A DNA stretch of 57,978 nucleotides from Clostridiales bacterium DTU089 (GCA_001513045.1 LFSB01000024.1:69549-127526); one strand, 5' to 3'. Positions 22,436 through 31,716 are shown, counted from the first letter of the stretch. Notes: a model not told the origin generated them from the letters alone. Program-made: numbers and translations.

Positions 22436-22807
22436 ATGAAATCATTGGAAGAACTCGCCGCAATCAGAGACAAAATGAAGGGCAAGGTTTCACTGCGTGA
22501 GGGCGAAAACGCAATACGCGTTGTCGTGGGTATGGCTACCTGCGGTATCTCCGCCGGAGCGCGTCCCGTGCTCAACGCCTTTGTTGAGGAGGTCTCAAAC
22601 GCCGGCCTTTCCGACAGCGTAACCGTCACCCAGACGGGCTGCATCGGTATCTGCCAGTTTGAGCCCGTTGTAGAGGTCTTTGAAACGGGTAAGGAAAAGG
22701 TAACCTATGTAAAAATGACCGCCGAAAAGGCAAAGCGTATTGTTGATGAGCACATCAAGGGCGGCAAGGTCGTTGCCGAATACACCATCGGTAACACGAA
22801 GCTTTAA
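22436..22807 (+). CDS. Thioredoxin-fold [2Fe-2S] ferredoxin
   Basis: The 123-residue protein is a stand-alone [2Fe-2S] ferredoxin of the type fused to the N-terminus of HydB/NuoF. Cluster cysteines are in GMATCGISAGA and TQTGCIGICQFEP. The first pair is less complete than in the HydB N-terminal domain, with a GISAGA stretch where a second Cys is often found, so four ligands should be checked by alignment. It likely relays electrons to the HydABC complex. AAGGGAG lies 8 bases before ATG 22436. It is followed after 16 bases by hydB. Confidence 0.88.
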   Translation: MKSLEELAAIRDKMKGKVSLREGENAIRVVVGMATCGISAGARPVLNAFVEEVSNAGLSDSVTVTQTGCIGICQFEPVVEVFETGKEKVTYVKMTAEKAKRIVDEHIKGGKVVAEYTIGNTKL

Positions 22808-22823
22808 TTTTGGAGGGTTAAAA

Positions 22824-24617
22824 ATGATACGTTCACATGTTTTAATCTGCGGCGGAACCGGCTGCACCTCATCGGGCAGCGCTTCTCTGCAGAAGGCTCT
22901 TGCAAACGAGCTTACACTCAAGGGACTTGAAGATGAAATCAAAATCGTCCAGACGGGCTGCTTCGGCCTTTGCGCGCTCGGTCCGATAATGATTGTCTAT
23001 CCTGAGGGAACCTTCTATTGCAAGGTAAAGGAATCCGATATCCCCGAAATCGTCGAGGAGCATCTGCTCAAGGGCAGAATTGTCTCCCGCCTTGTATATG
23101 ACGAGGCAGCGGAGGGTCACAAGGACGGCCCTGCATCACTCAGCGAAACCGCTTTCTACAAAAAGCAAATGCGTCTTGCGCTTCGCAACTGCGGCGTTAT
23201 CAATCCCGAGGTCATTGACGAGTACATCGCCATGGACGGCTATGCCGCACTCGGAAAGGTTCTTACCGAGATGAAGCCCGAGGATGTCATCAAAATCATC
23301 AGCGACAGCGGACTTCGCGGCAGAGGCGGCGGAGGATTCCCCACCGGACGCAAATGGAGCTTTGCGGCTGCAAACGCTTCGGATAAGAAGTATGTTGTAT
23401 GTAACGCAGACGAGGGCGACCCCGGTGCGTTCATGGACCGCTCCGTGCTTGAGGGCGACCCTCACGCGGTGCTTGAGGCAATGGCAATAGCCGGTTATGC
23501 TATCGGCGCGGATGAGGGCTACATATATGTCCGTGCGGAGTATCCCATCGCAATAAAGCGTCTTCAGATAGCCATTGAGCAGGCAAGAGAATACAACCTT
23601 CTCGGCAAGGATATATTCGGAACAGGCTTTAACTTCGATATAAAAATCCGCCTCGGCGCCGGCGCATTCGTATGCGGCGAGGAAACCGCCCTTCTTGCAT
23701 CCATAGAAGGCCGCAGAGGTGAGCCCCGTCCGCGTCCTCCGTTCCCGGCTGTAAAGGGACTTTTCGGAAAGCCCACCATAATCAACAACGTTGAAACATA
23801 CGCAAACGTATGCCAGATAATCCTCAAGGGTGCTGACTGGTTCAGCTCCATCGGTACGGAAAAGAGCAAGGGCACAAAGGTGTTTGCTCTCGGCGGAAAA
23901 ATCAAGCACACCGGACTTGTTGAGGTTCCCATGGGCACAACGCTGCGCGAGATAATCGAAGAAATCGGCGGCGGCATTCCCAACGGCAAGAAGTTCAAGG
24001 CAGCTCAGACGGGCGGCCCCTCCGGCGGCTGCATTCCCGCAAGCCTTATAGACACCCCCATCGACTACGACAACCTTATAGCCATCGGCTCAATGATGGG
24101 CTCCGGCGGACTCATAGTCATGGATGAGGACAACTGCATGGTCGATATCGCCAAGTTCTTCCTCGACTTTACAGTCGGCGAGTCCTGCGGTAAATGTACT
24201 GCCTGCCGCGTAGGCACAAAGCGTCTTTATGAGATGCTTGAAAAAATCACAAGCGGCAACGGAACCCTTGAGGACCTCGACAAGATGGAGGAGCTTTGCT
24301 ACTACATCAAGAACAACTCTCTGTGCGGACTCGGCCAGACCGCTCCCAACCCCGTGCTCTCCACGCTCAACCGCTTCCGCGATGAATACATCGCCCATGT
24401 GGTTGACAAGAAGTGCCCGGCAGGCGTCTGCAAGGGACTGCTCGCCTACGAGATACTCGCCGACAAGTGCAAGAGCTGCTCGCTTTGTGCAAAAAATTGC
24501 CCCGTCGGTGCAATTTCAGGCGAAAAAGGCGTACCCTATGTAATAGACAAATCAAAATGCATCAAGTGCGGCGTATGTATGGAAAAATGTAAATTCGGCG
24601 CAGTTGTAAAGAAGTAA
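22824..24617 (+). CDS. hydB: NADH- and FMN-binding subunit of the [FeFe]-hydrogenase (HydB, NuoF-like)
   Basis: The 597-residue subunit has the full HydB layout. An N-terminal thioredoxin-like [2Fe-2S] domain (ICGGTGCTSSGS ... TGCFGLCALGP) comes first. The NuoF core follows, with the FMN/NADH glycine loop RGRGGGGFPTGRKW and CNADEGDPGAFMDR. An SLBB-type stretch is next, then the [4Fe-4S] motif ESCGKCTACRVGTKRLYEML. The C-terminal 2[4Fe-4S] ferredoxin domain has CKSCSLCAKNCP and CIKCGVCMEKC. HydB binds NAD(H) and is the proposed bifurcation site in trimeric A3 enzymes. ATG 22824 follows GGAGGGT; the longer frame from 22740 is within the ferredoxin gene. Confidence 0.96.
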   Translation: MIRSHVLICGGTGCTSSGSASLQKALANELTLKGLEDEIKIVQTGCFGLCALGPIMIVYPEGTFYCKVKESDIPEIVEEHLLKGRIVSRLVYDEAAEGHKDGPASLSETAFYKKQMRLALRNCGVINPEVIDEYIAMDGYAALGKVLTEMKPEDVIKIISDSGLRGRGGGGFPTGRKWSFAAANASDKKYVVCNADEGDPGAFMDRSVLEGDPHAVLEAMAIAGYAIGADEGYIYVRAEYPIAIKRLQIAIEQAREYNLLGKDIFGTGFNFDIKIRLGAGAFVCGEETALLASIEGRRGEPRPRPPFPAVKGLFGKPTIINNVETYANVCQIILKGADWFSSIGTEKSKGTKVFALGGKIKHTGLVEVPMGTTLREIIEEIGGGIPNGKKFKAAQTGGPSGGCIPASLIDTPIDYDNLIAIGSMMGSGGLIVMDEDNCMVDIAKFFLDFTVGESCGKCTACRVGTKRLYEMLEKITSGNGTLEDLDKMEELCYYIKNNSLCGLGQTAPNPVLSTLNRFRDEYIAHVVDKKCPAGVCKGLLAYEILADKCKSCSLCAKNCPVGAISGEKGVPYVIDKSKCIKCGVCMEKCKFGAVVKK

Positions 24618-24632
24618 GGAGGAGCGGAAACA

Positions 24633-26381
24633 ATGGCAAACGTAAATATAAAAATCAACGGCAAGGATTATTCCGTACCCGCCGGCGTAACGATTCTCGA
24701 GGCAGCAAAAATGGCGGGAATTGAAATTCCCACCCTGTGCTACCTCAAGGACATAAATGAAATAGGCGCATGCCGCATGTGCGTTGTAGAGGTAAAGGGC
24801 GCAAGAAGCCTTGTCGCCTCCTGCGTATATCCGGTAAACGAGGGTCTTGAGGTTGTAACCAACAGCCCCGCCGTCGTAAAATCCAGAAAAACCACCCTTG
24901 AGCTTATTCTTTCCACACATAACAAGCGTTGCCTTTCTTGCGTGCGCTCCGAAACCTGCGAGCTTCAGAGACTCTGCAAGGACTACGGCGTTGAGGATGA
25001 AAACCGCTATCGCGGTGAGATGCCCGAGTCTGAAATCGACCGCTCGGCTGCTCACATGTACCGCGACAACAGCAAGTGCATACTCTGCCGCCGCTGCGTG
25101 GCAGCCTGCAACAAGGTTCAGTCCGTATCCGTCATAGGCGCCAACGAAAGAGGCTTCAAGACTCACATCGGCTGTGCTTTCGAGGCAGACCTCGCAGAGG
25201 TTGCCTGCGTATCCTGCGGCCAGTGCATAGCTGCCTGCCCGACAGGCGCACTCTCGGAGAGAGACGACACCCAGAAGGTGTTCGACGCTATCAGCGACCC
25301 CGACAAGTTTGTTATCGTACAGACCGCTCCCGCGACGAGAGTCGGACTCGGTGACGAGTTCGGATTCCCCGAGGGCGAGATAGTCACCGGAAAGATGGTC
25401 GCCGCGCTGAAAATGCTCGGCTTCGACAAGGTGTTTGATACCAACTTCACTGCCGACCTCACAATCATGGAGGAGGCAACCGAGTTCCTCGGAAGATATG
25501 CTTCAAAGCAGAATCTTCCTCTCATCACCTCCTGCTCACCCGGATGGATAAAGTTCTGCGAGCACAACTATCCCGAATTCATAGACAACCTCTCCTCCTG
25601 CAAATCCCCGCAAGGCATGTTCGGCTCGGTTGCAAAAACCTATTATGCCGAGAAGCTCGGAATTGACCCCAAGAACATGTTTGTTGTCAGCATCATGCCC
25701 TGCACAGCCAAGAAGTTTGAGGCTGAGCGCCTTGACTACACCGCGGTAAAGGGACTTGCGGACATTGATGCAGCGCTCACCACAAGAGAGCTTGCCAGAA
25801 TGATAAAGAAGACCGGAATCTCCTTTAAGGAGCTTGCGGACGAGCAGTACGACAAGCCCTTCGGACTCGGCAGCGGCGCCGGCACAATCTTCGGAGCCAC
25901 CGGCGGTGTTATGGAGGCTGCACTTCGTACCGCTTATGAAGTGCTCACCGGCGAAACTCTTGAAGCGCTTGACTTCACCGATGTCAGAGGCACAGACGGC
26001 ATCAAGGAAGCCACCTACACCATCGCAGGCAACGAAATCCGCGTAGCAGTGGCGTCCGGACTCGGCAATGCAAGGGCACTCCTCGATATGGTTAAGAGCG
26101 GCGAGAAGAAGTATGATTTCATTGAAATTATGGCATGCCCCGGCGGCTGCGTAAACGGCGGCGGACAGCCCATAAAGAATGCTTCCTACCGTAACTTCGC
26201 CAAGGATATCAGAGAGGTTCGCGCAGCGGGACTTTACAAGGATGACAAGGCGTTGCCCGTAAGAAAATCACATGAAAATGAGGATGTCAAGGCTGTATAT
26301 GCCGAGTACTTCGACAAGCCCGGCAGCCACAAGGCTCATGAGATTCTTCACACCGGCTACACCGTAAGACCGAAATATTAA
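24633..26381 (+). CDS. hydA: Catalytic subunit of NADH-linked [FeFe]-hydrogenase, group A3 (HydA)
   Basis: The 582-residue protein carries, in order: an N-terminal ubiquitin-like [2Fe-2S] domain (Cys36, 47, 50, 64), a His/Cys [4Fe-4S] site (HNKRCLSCVRSETCELQRLC), a 2[4Fe-4S] domain (CILCRRCVAACN, CVSCGQCIAACP), the H-cluster domain and the small-subunit-like C-terminus. H-cluster motifs are TSCSPGW (L1), MPCTAKKFE (L2) and MACPGGCVNGGGQ (L3). L1 has Ser in place of the second Cys, which I recall as frequent in A3 relatives. It lacks the C-terminal [2Fe-2S] extension present in some HydA proteins. With HydB and HydC it should produce H2 from NADH plus reduced ferredoxin. Confidence 0.96.
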   Translation: MANVNIKINGKDYSVPAGVTILEAAKMAGIEIPTLCYLKDINEIGACRMCVVEVKGARSLVASCVYPVNEGLEVVTNSPAVVKSRKTTLELILSTHNKRCLSCVRSETCELQRLCKDYGVEDENRYRGEMPESEIDRSAAHMYRDNSKCILCRRCVAACNKVQSVSVIGANERGFKTHIGCAFEADLAEVACVSCGQCIAACPTGALSERDDTQKVFDAISDPDKFVIVQTAPATRVGLGDEFGFPEGEIVTGKMVAALKMLGFDKVFDTNFTADLTIMEEATEFLGRYASKQNLPLITSCSPGWIKFCEHNYPEFIDNLSSCKSPQGMFGSVAKTYYAEKLGIDPKNMFVVSIMPCTAKKFEAERLDYTAVKGLADIDAALTTRELARMIKKTGISFKELADEQYDKPFGLGSGAGTIFGATGGVMEAALRTAYEVLTGETLEALDFTDVRGTDGIKEATYTIAGNEIRVAVASGLGNARALLDMVKSGEKKYDFIEIMACPGGCVNGGGQPIKNASYRNFAKDIREVRAAGLYKDDKALPVRKSHENEDVKAVYAEYFDKPGSHKAHEILHTGYTVRPKY

Positions 26382-26390
26382 GCATAAAAG

Positions 26391-26427
26391 AAACCGGACT
26401 GTTCACGATTGAACAGTCCGGTTTTTG
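26391..26427 (+). terminator. Terminator of the hydrogenase operon
   Basis: AAACCGGACTGTTCA (26391-26405) and TGAACAGTCCGGTTT (26410-26424) form a perfect 15-bp stem with a CGAT loop, ending in TTTTT. It also separates the operon from the convergent MATE gene. Confidence 0.95.
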
Positions 26428-26437
26428 TCAGCCTTGT

Positions 26438-27844
26438 TTATATTTTTATCTTCTTCCACTTGCCCTTTTCAAAGCGTGAAAAGCTGAACGCAAGACGCAT
26501 ATACTGGTCAATTATCAGACTTGCCCAGGCTCCGATTACGCCCCAGCTCGCCGTATAGCAAAACAGATATGTTACAACCGGACGCACCAGCGCTATGCAC
26601 ACAAGTGACGTAACCGCAACATATTTTGTATCTCCCGCACCGCGCAGACAGCCTGAAAATATTACCTGAGACACCTGAGCTATCGATGAAAACGCAACTA
26701 TGTAGAGTATTTTCACACCCGTTGAGATTATCGGCTGCTCATCGGTAAAAAGTCCCATCAGCTGCCGCCCGAAGCAGGAAAACAGCACAAACAGCATCAT
26801 GGATATAACAAAGCCCACCCTCTGCCCCGCCTTACCGTAAACCGAGGACAAATCAGGCCGCTTTCTTCCGAGATTCTGCCCCACAAGCGACGACGCGGCA
26901 ATGCCCAGACCGTCGCCGAAGGTGAACGAAAGATTTATTATGCTCATGCATATCTGATGCGTGGCGAATGCCTGTGTGCCGAGCGAGGCGACTATTTTCG
27001 CATACAGGAAAAAGCCTATCCGCATAAACACCTGCTCAACTGCCGCAGAGGACGCAATTTTTGTTATAAGCGCAAGGTTTTCACGGTCAAAGGTGAAGCA
27101 GTACTTCAGCCTGAGCTTCAAAAAGCGCCCTTGACGGCTTACGGATATAATCGACATCACACACGCAACAATATTCCCCATAAGCGTGGCAATCGCCGCA
27201 CCTCGCACCTCAAGCCGCGGAAAGCCGAAATTACCGCCTATAAGCAGATAATTTAACACTATGTTGATTATGTTTGCGGTGAGGTTTGTGGTCATTGATA
27301 TGCGGGTGTTGCCGCTGCCGCGCTGTGCGGCATTTATCACCATACCAAGAGCGGTAAACGACATGCCGACCATGGTTATTCTGAAATATGAAACGCTGTC
27401 CTCTATTGTGTCCTCGTTAGCTCCGGCAAAATATAAAAACGGACGCGAAAATACCACAGCGACAGCACAAAGTATAACGCTGATTATTATCACGAGCATA
27501 ACCGCCTGCCCGAGGCAACGGTTCGCACTGCGCGAATCCTCCTGTCCTCGGCGGCGGCTCACAACAGCCGTAACTCCGACATTCAGGGCAAAAAACACAG
27601 CAAAAAAGACCAGCCGCGGCTGGTTGGTAAGTCCTACGGCGGCAATTGCCGAGGAACCGACCGTACCGACCATGACTGTGTCAAAAAAAGCAATGAGTCC
27701 AACGAGCACGCTCTCAAGGGCTGACGGCCACGCCACACGCCAAAGCGTAGAGTAAACCTCACGCGTGCCCGGCTTCTCCCCCACCCAATCAGACGCTTTT
27801 ATAAGCTTGTCCGGCTCAAAAAGTTTTTTCACAAATGCTGTCAT
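26438..27844 (-). CDS. MATE-family multidrug/metabolite exporter
   Basis: The 468-residue protein has the 12-segment MATE layout with two related halves. The first opens with YSTLWRVAWPSALESVLVGLIAFFDTVMVG and GLTNQPRLVFFAVFFALNVG; the second has FMRIGFFLYAKIVASLGTQAFATHQI. MATE proteins expel drugs or metabolites in exchange for Na+ or H+. Its ATG overlaps the nadC stop codon by four bases, so it is translated with the NAD biosynthesis genes. That coupling suggests, but does not prove, transport of a pyridine compound. Confidence 0.93.
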   Translation of the reverse strand: MTAFVKKLFEPDKLIKASDWVGEKPGTREVYSTLWRVAWPSALESVLVGLIAFFDTVMVGTVGSSAIAAVGLTNQPRLVFFAVFFALNVGVTAVVSRRRGQEDSRSANRCLGQAVMLVIIISVILCAVAVVFSRPFLYFAGANEDTIEDSVSYFRITMVGMSFTALGMVINAAQRGSGNTRISMTTNLTANIINIVLNYLLIGGNFGFPRLEVRGAAIATLMGNIVACVMSIISVSRQGRFLKLRLKYCFTFDRENLALITKIASSAAVEQVFMRIGFFLYAKIVASLGTQAFATHQICMSIINLSFTFGDGLGIAASSLVGQNLGRKRPDLSSVYGKAGQRVGFVISMMLFVLFSCFGRQLMGLFTDEQPIISTGVKILYIVAFSSIAQVSQVIFSGCLRGAGDTKYVAVTSLVCIALVRPVVTYLFCYTASWGVIGAWASLIIDQYMRLAFSFSRFEKGKWKKIKI

Positions 27845-28680
27845 TTATCAATTTTCATCGAGATGTCGAACGCCTGAACCGAGTGTGTAAGCGAGCCGAG
27901 TGAAATAATATCCACTCCTGTCGCCGCAACACCGGGAAGCCTTTCGAGCGTCATGTTACCGGATGCCTCGGTAAGCGCGCGCGAGGCTATAAGCTTCACC
28001 GCGCACGCCATATCGGCATCGCTCATATTGTCGAGCATTATTATGTCTGCGTGAGCCTCGACAGCCTGCTTCACTTCATCGAGATTCCTTGTTTCAACCT
28101 CGATTTTTACTGTATGACCCACTTTTTCGCGCACAAGCTCCACCGCCTTGGATATTGAGCCTGCCGCGTCAATGTGATTGTCCTTGAGCATCGCGCAATC
28201 CGAAAGATTAAAGCGATGGTTCTTACCGCCGGCGCACGTAACGGCGTATTTTTGCAGTGCCCTGAGCCCCGGAAGCGTCTTACGCGTATCGGCTATTGAC
28301 GCGGAGGTGCCCTCAACCGCTCTGACTGCAAGTGCCGTAGCGGTGGCTATGCCGGAAAGATGCTGTAAAAGATTGAGCGCCGTACGCTCACCCTTGAGAA
28401 GCATTGCCGTTTTGCCGGAAAGCTCAGCTATGATGTCGCCTTTTTTTATCTCATCGCCGTCTTTTTTGTATTTGACGCACTTGAAATCGGAGTCAAGAAG
28501 CTCAAACACCCTCAACGCAATCTCAAGTCCGCACAACACGCCGTCCGCCTTTGCAAGAAAGCATGCGCTGCCGTGTGTCTCAGGCGCTATGAGGTTGTCC
28601 GTCGCAACATCAATATAGTTTATATCCTCCGCAATGGCACGGCGGATGATGTCATCGACATAGAATTCGGGCAATATCAT
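27841..28680 (-). CDS. nadC: Nicotinate-nucleotide pyrophosphorylase (quinolinate phosphoribosyltransferase)
   Basis: At 279 residues this is a standard NadC, converting quinolinate and PRPP into nicotinate mononucleotide. Seen motifs: AEDINYIDVATDNLIAP near the start, ERTALNLLQHLSGIAT, DTRKTLPGLRALQKYAV with the binding Arg/Lys residues, GGKNHRFNLSD, MLKDNHI and VEVETRNLDEV-like KIEVETRNLDEV. The start overlaps the nadB stop by one base (TAATG). Confidence 0.97.
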   Translation of the reverse strand: MILPEFYVDDIIRRAIAEDINYIDVATDNLIAPETHGSACFLAKADGVLCGLEIALRVFELLDSDFKCVKYKKDGDEIKKGDIIAELSGKTAMLLKGERTALNLLQHLSGIATATALAVRAVEGTSASIADTRKTLPGLRALQKYAVTCAGGKNHRFNLSDCAMLKDNHIDAAGSISKAVELVREKVGHTVKIEVETRNLDEVKQAVEAHADIIMLDNMSDADMACAVKLIASRALTEASGNMTLERLPGVAATGVDIISLGSLTHSVQAFDISMKIDK

Positions 28681-30155
28681 TATTTATCCACTTCCTTGAG
28701 TATTATATAGGCGACCGTAGCAAGACTGAGCGCCTCGCAATAGTCATGTGTGACGGCAAATTTTCCGCTTTTAAGCCTTTGAAGGATTGCCTCCACACGC
28801 TTTTTCCCTTCATGTATCGCGCCCTCATCGGGTATGACGAAATACGCCCGCTGCATTATTGAGCGTATTTCGGTGCGAAGTCCCTTAGGCATGGGAGCAC
28901 CCGAAAAATCCTTCTGCGTATCCTGGGCGGATACCTCTGCGAAGCCTGTGTCGATGCACCTTTTTATGTCAAGAGCCGCACGTCTTCCGAAGACCAGAGC
29001 CTCAAGCAAAGAGTTGCTTGCAAGCCTGTTATGGCCGTGAACTCCGGTACATGAGCATTCACCCGCCGCATAAAGACGCGGCACCGTGGTGCGGGAGTTC
29101 AAATCGACCTCTATTCCGCCCATGAGATAATGCTGACATGGGAATATTGGTATCAAATCCTTCGTTATATCAACCCCGTGTGTAAGACAGCCGGCATAGA
29201 TTCCGGGAAATCTGTTTTTAACAAACTCCGCCGGCTTGTAGGTTATATCAAGATAGAAATTATTGCTTCCCGTTCTGCGCGATTCCATTATTATAGCTCG
29301 CGAAACCACATCCCGCGGGGCAAGCTCAAGGCGCTCATCATATCTGCTCATGAAGCGCTCATGTGCATTGTTGAGAAGGTAAGCCCCCTCGCCTCTCACA
29401 GCCTCGCTTATGAGAAACTGCTCCCTGCCCTGCGCGTCATTGAAGGCGGTCGGGTGGAACTGCACATAGCTGAGATTTTTTATGGATGCGCCCATATCGT
29501 AGGCTATGCGTATGCCGTCGCCGGTTGCAACAGCCGGATTTGTGGTATAGCGGTAAACTCGTCCGATTCCGCCGGATGCCATAAGCATATAGCTGCAATA
29601 TACGGTTTTGTAGCCGTTGTCAGTAAGCAAATCCACTGAAAATCCGCTTTTTGCGCGCGAAGCGGAGCACACCATGGTATTCTCCGAAAACGTAACATTT
29701 TCGAGAGTGTCAACAGCGCGTATGAGCTTATCTACAATTTCCGCACCTGTTGTGTCCTTGTAATGAACTATTCTGCGGCGGCAATGACCGCCCTCAAGAG
29801 TTTTCACAAGCTCGCCGTTTTCATCCCGGTCAAACTCCACACCGTATTCAATTATTCTGCGCACATCCTCCGGACCCTCGTGAACCAGCACGTCAACCGC
29901 CTCAAGGTCGTTCTCGCGTCTTCCGGCAATAAGTGTGTCCTCTGTGTGAAGCTCGTAGCTGTCATTTTCGAATGACAGCACAGCCGCAACTCCGCCCTGA
30001 GCGAGAGAGCTGTTTGAAAGCTTTTTCTCACGCTTGCAAACCATCAGAATTTTTATATCGCGCGGCAAGTTAAGCGCCGCATACAGTCCGGCGACTCCGC
30101 TGCCGACTATTACAACGTCGTATTTATTTTCAAGCATTCTTTCGGCGTCCGCCAT
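28680..30155 (-). CDS. nadB: L-aspartate oxidase
   Basis: This 491-residue flavoprotein oxidises L-aspartate to iminoaspartate. The FAD Rossmann motif VVIVGSGVAGLYAALNL begins at about residue 12, followed by KLSNSSLAQGGVAAVL, HRRR-type GHCRRRIVHYKDTTG, PTAFNDAQGREQFLISEAVRGEGA and GECSCTGVHGHNRLASNSLLEALVFG. The C-terminal helical domain is shorter than in E. coli. Under anaerobic conditions fumarate is the likely acceptor. Two starts are possible: ATG 30155 (MADAERM) and ATG 30167 (MVIN); AAAGGA at 30168-30173 fits the first better. Confidence 0.96.
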   Translation of the reverse strand: MADAERMLENKYDVVIVGSGVAGLYAALNLPRDIKILMVCKREKKLSNSSLAQGGVAAVLSFENDSYELHTEDTLIAGRRENDLEAVDVLVHEGPEDVRRIIEYGVEFDRDENGELVKTLEGGHCRRRIVHYKDTTGAEIVDKLIRAVDTLENVTFSENTMVCSASRAKSGFSVDLLTDNGYKTVYCSYMLMASGGIGRVYRYTTNPAVATGDGIRIAYDMGASIKNLSYVQFHPTAFNDAQGREQFLISEAVRGEGAYLLNNAHERFMSRYDERLELAPRDVVSRAIIMESRRTGSNNFYLDITYKPAEFVKNRFPGIYAGCLTHGVDITKDLIPIFPCQHYLMGGIEVDLNSRTTVPRLYAAGECSCTGVHGHNRLASNSLLEALVFGRRAALDIKRCIDTGFAEVSAQDTQKDFSGAPMPKGLRTEIRSIMQRAYFVIPDEGAIHEGKKRVEAILQRLKSGKFAVTHDYCEALSLATVAYIILKEVDK

Positions 30156-30220
30156 ATTTATGACCATTCCTTTCGTAGGGCACAAATTTGCCGTTTAAAA
30201 GGTTTATTCTTCAAGCCTTT

Positions 30221-31129
30221 TCAACCCAATGCAAGCATGTTGTCTATGCTTTTCTTTGCACGCACACGCAGTGTCTCGTCTATTTCAAGCACCTCTCCGC
30301 ACTCGCCTCTGAGCGCACCGTATACATTTTCAAGCGTAGTCATTTTCATGTCACGGCACACAAGCTTTTCGGGAGCAAGCTGTATGAAACGCCCCGGATA
30401 CTCCCTGTTGAGGAAGTCCGCAACACCGCGCTCTGTGCCTATTATTACCTGCCCCTCGCGAGCAAGAGCATACTTGATTATTTCGCTTGTCGAGCCTGTC
30501 ATATCTGCATATTCAAGCACATCCGGAGGGCATTCGGGATGCACCGCAAGCGGTACGCCGGGATGCTCCGCCTTGATTTTTGCCGCATCCGCACCGGTAA
30601 GAGAATTGTGTACGGGGCAGTAACCGTCCCAGAGTATTATATTTTTTTCGGGCAGGCGCGAAGCGATAAACGCACCGAGGTTTTTATCCGGTATGAAAAG
30701 AATATCCTTCTGCGGCAGCTTTGAGACTATTGAAAGAGCACTCGATGAGGTCACGCACACATCACATTCCGCCTTGAGCGCGGCGGTGGTGTTGATGTAG
30801 GCAACGACAGCGATATCGGGATTTTCACGCCTGAAATCGGCAACACGCTGAGGGCTTATCTGCTCCGCCATAGGGCAGGTAGCTTCGGGCGCGGGCATCA
30901 CGACCTCGGTGGAGGGGGAAAGAATCTTCACCGTCTCCCCCATAAAGCGTACTCCGCACATTATAACGCGACGCGCCCTGAGCTCGGCGGCTTTTTTTGA
31001 AAGGAAAAAGCTGTCGCCCGTAACATCGGCTATATCGATTATGTCGGGAACCTGATATGTGTGTGCAAGTATAAGCGTATCGCTGCGCTTTTTTTCTTCA
31101 ATAATTTTTGCTTTAATTGCCGAATTCAT
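30221..31129 (-). CDS. nadA: Quinolinate synthase
   Basis: The 302-residue enzyme condenses iminoaspartate with dihydroxyacetone phosphate on a [4Fe-4S] cluster. Three cluster cysteines are seen in VIMCGVRFMGETVK, PEATCPMAEQ-like APEATCPMAEQ and HPECPPDVLEYAD. Further motifs are ILAHTYQVPDIIDIADVTGDS, VTSSSA and FIPDKNLG. It is the first gene of nadA-nadB-nadC-MATE. The promoter region upstream contains an inverted repeat that may be an operator. Confidence 0.97.
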   Translation of the reverse strand: MNSAIKAKIIEEKKRSDTLILAHTYQVPDIIDIADVTGDSFFLSKKAAELRARRVIMCGVRFMGETVKILSPSTEVVMPAPEATCPMAEQISPQRVADFRRENPDIAVVAYINTTAALKAECDVCVTSSSALSIVSKLPQKDILFIPDKNLGAFIASRLPEKNIILWDGYCPVHNSLTGADAAKIKAEHPGVPLAVHPECPPDVLEYADMTGSTSEIIKYALAREGQVIIGTERGVADFLNREYPGRFIQLAPEKLVCRDMKMTTLENVYGALRGECGEVLEIDETLRVRAKKSIDNMLALG

Positions 31130-31151
31130 ATATACCTCCGTAATTACCGGA

Positions 31152-31208
31152 AATCAGTCCATTATAGTCTATTACTGATTATTATAACACCAAATCCGAT
31201 TATATCAA
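31152..31208 (-). promoter_or_regulatory. nadA promoter region with inverted repeat
   Basis: On the minus strand TTGATA (31203-31208) and TATAAT (31181-31186) are 16 bases apart. A second TATAAT lies at 31161-31166. The arms AATCAGT (31152-31158) and ACTGATT (31174-31180) form an inverted repeat with 15 bases between, just downstream of the first -10 and spanning the second. This would suit a repressor that senses NAD precursors, but it does not match a motif I can name. Confidence 0.5.
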
Positions 31209-31210
31209 GT

Positions 31211-31251
31211 AAAAAAACAATGCGTTTTCGCACGTTGTGCAAAAACGCATT
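31211..31251 (-). terminator. Terminator of rplJ-rplL
   Basis: AATGCGTTTT (31219-31228) and AAAACGCATT (31242-31251) pair, extended inside by GCAC/GTGC around a GTT loop. On the minus strand the stem is followed by a seven-base T-run (31211-31217). Confidence 0.9.
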
Positions 31252-31281
31252 ACTTCTTTGGTTTTTCGGATTGCAAAAAGC

Positions 31282-31665
31282 TTACTTAAGCTCAACCTTT
31301 GCGCCGGCTTCTTCAAGCTTTGCCTTTGCAGCTTCAGCGTCATCCTTGGAGACAGCTTCCTTGACAGCCTTGGGTGCGCCGTCAACAACAGCCTTCGCCT
31401 CTGCAAGGCCGAGACCGGTGATTTCACGGACAGCCTTGATGACCTTAATCTTCTCTGCGCCGACTTCTGCGAGGATGACGTCGAACTCAGTCTTCTCCTC
31501 AACAGCAGCATCTGCTGCACCGCCGTCTGCGGGAGCCGCAACTGCGACTGCCGCTGCTGCGGATACGCCGAACTCTTCCTCAACAGCCTTTACAAGCTCG
31601 GAGAGCTCGAGGACAGTGAGAACCTTTAATTCTTCAATGATAGCAGTAATTTTTTCTGATGCCAT
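31282..31665 (-). CDS. rplL: 50S ribosomal protein L7/L12
   Basis: The 127-residue protein has the N-terminal dimer domain ([31 protein letters not shown] opening), an Ala-rich hinge (about 35-50) and the conserved C-terminal factor-binding domain with [28 protein letters not shown] and [10 protein letters not shown]. It forms the stalk that recruits translation factors. It follows rplJ by 51 bases and has GGAGG upstream. Confidence 0.98.
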   Translation of the reverse strand: MASEKITAIIEELKVLTVLELSELVKAVEEEFGVSAAAAVAVAAPADGGAADAAVEEKTEFDVILAEVGAEKIKVIKAVREITGLGLAEAKAVVDGAPKAVKEAVSKDDAEAAKAKLEEAGAKVELK

Positions 31666-31716
31666 TTCAATTTACCTCCTGTAAGTAAATTCTACCGTTT
31701 TACGGTGTTTTTTTGA

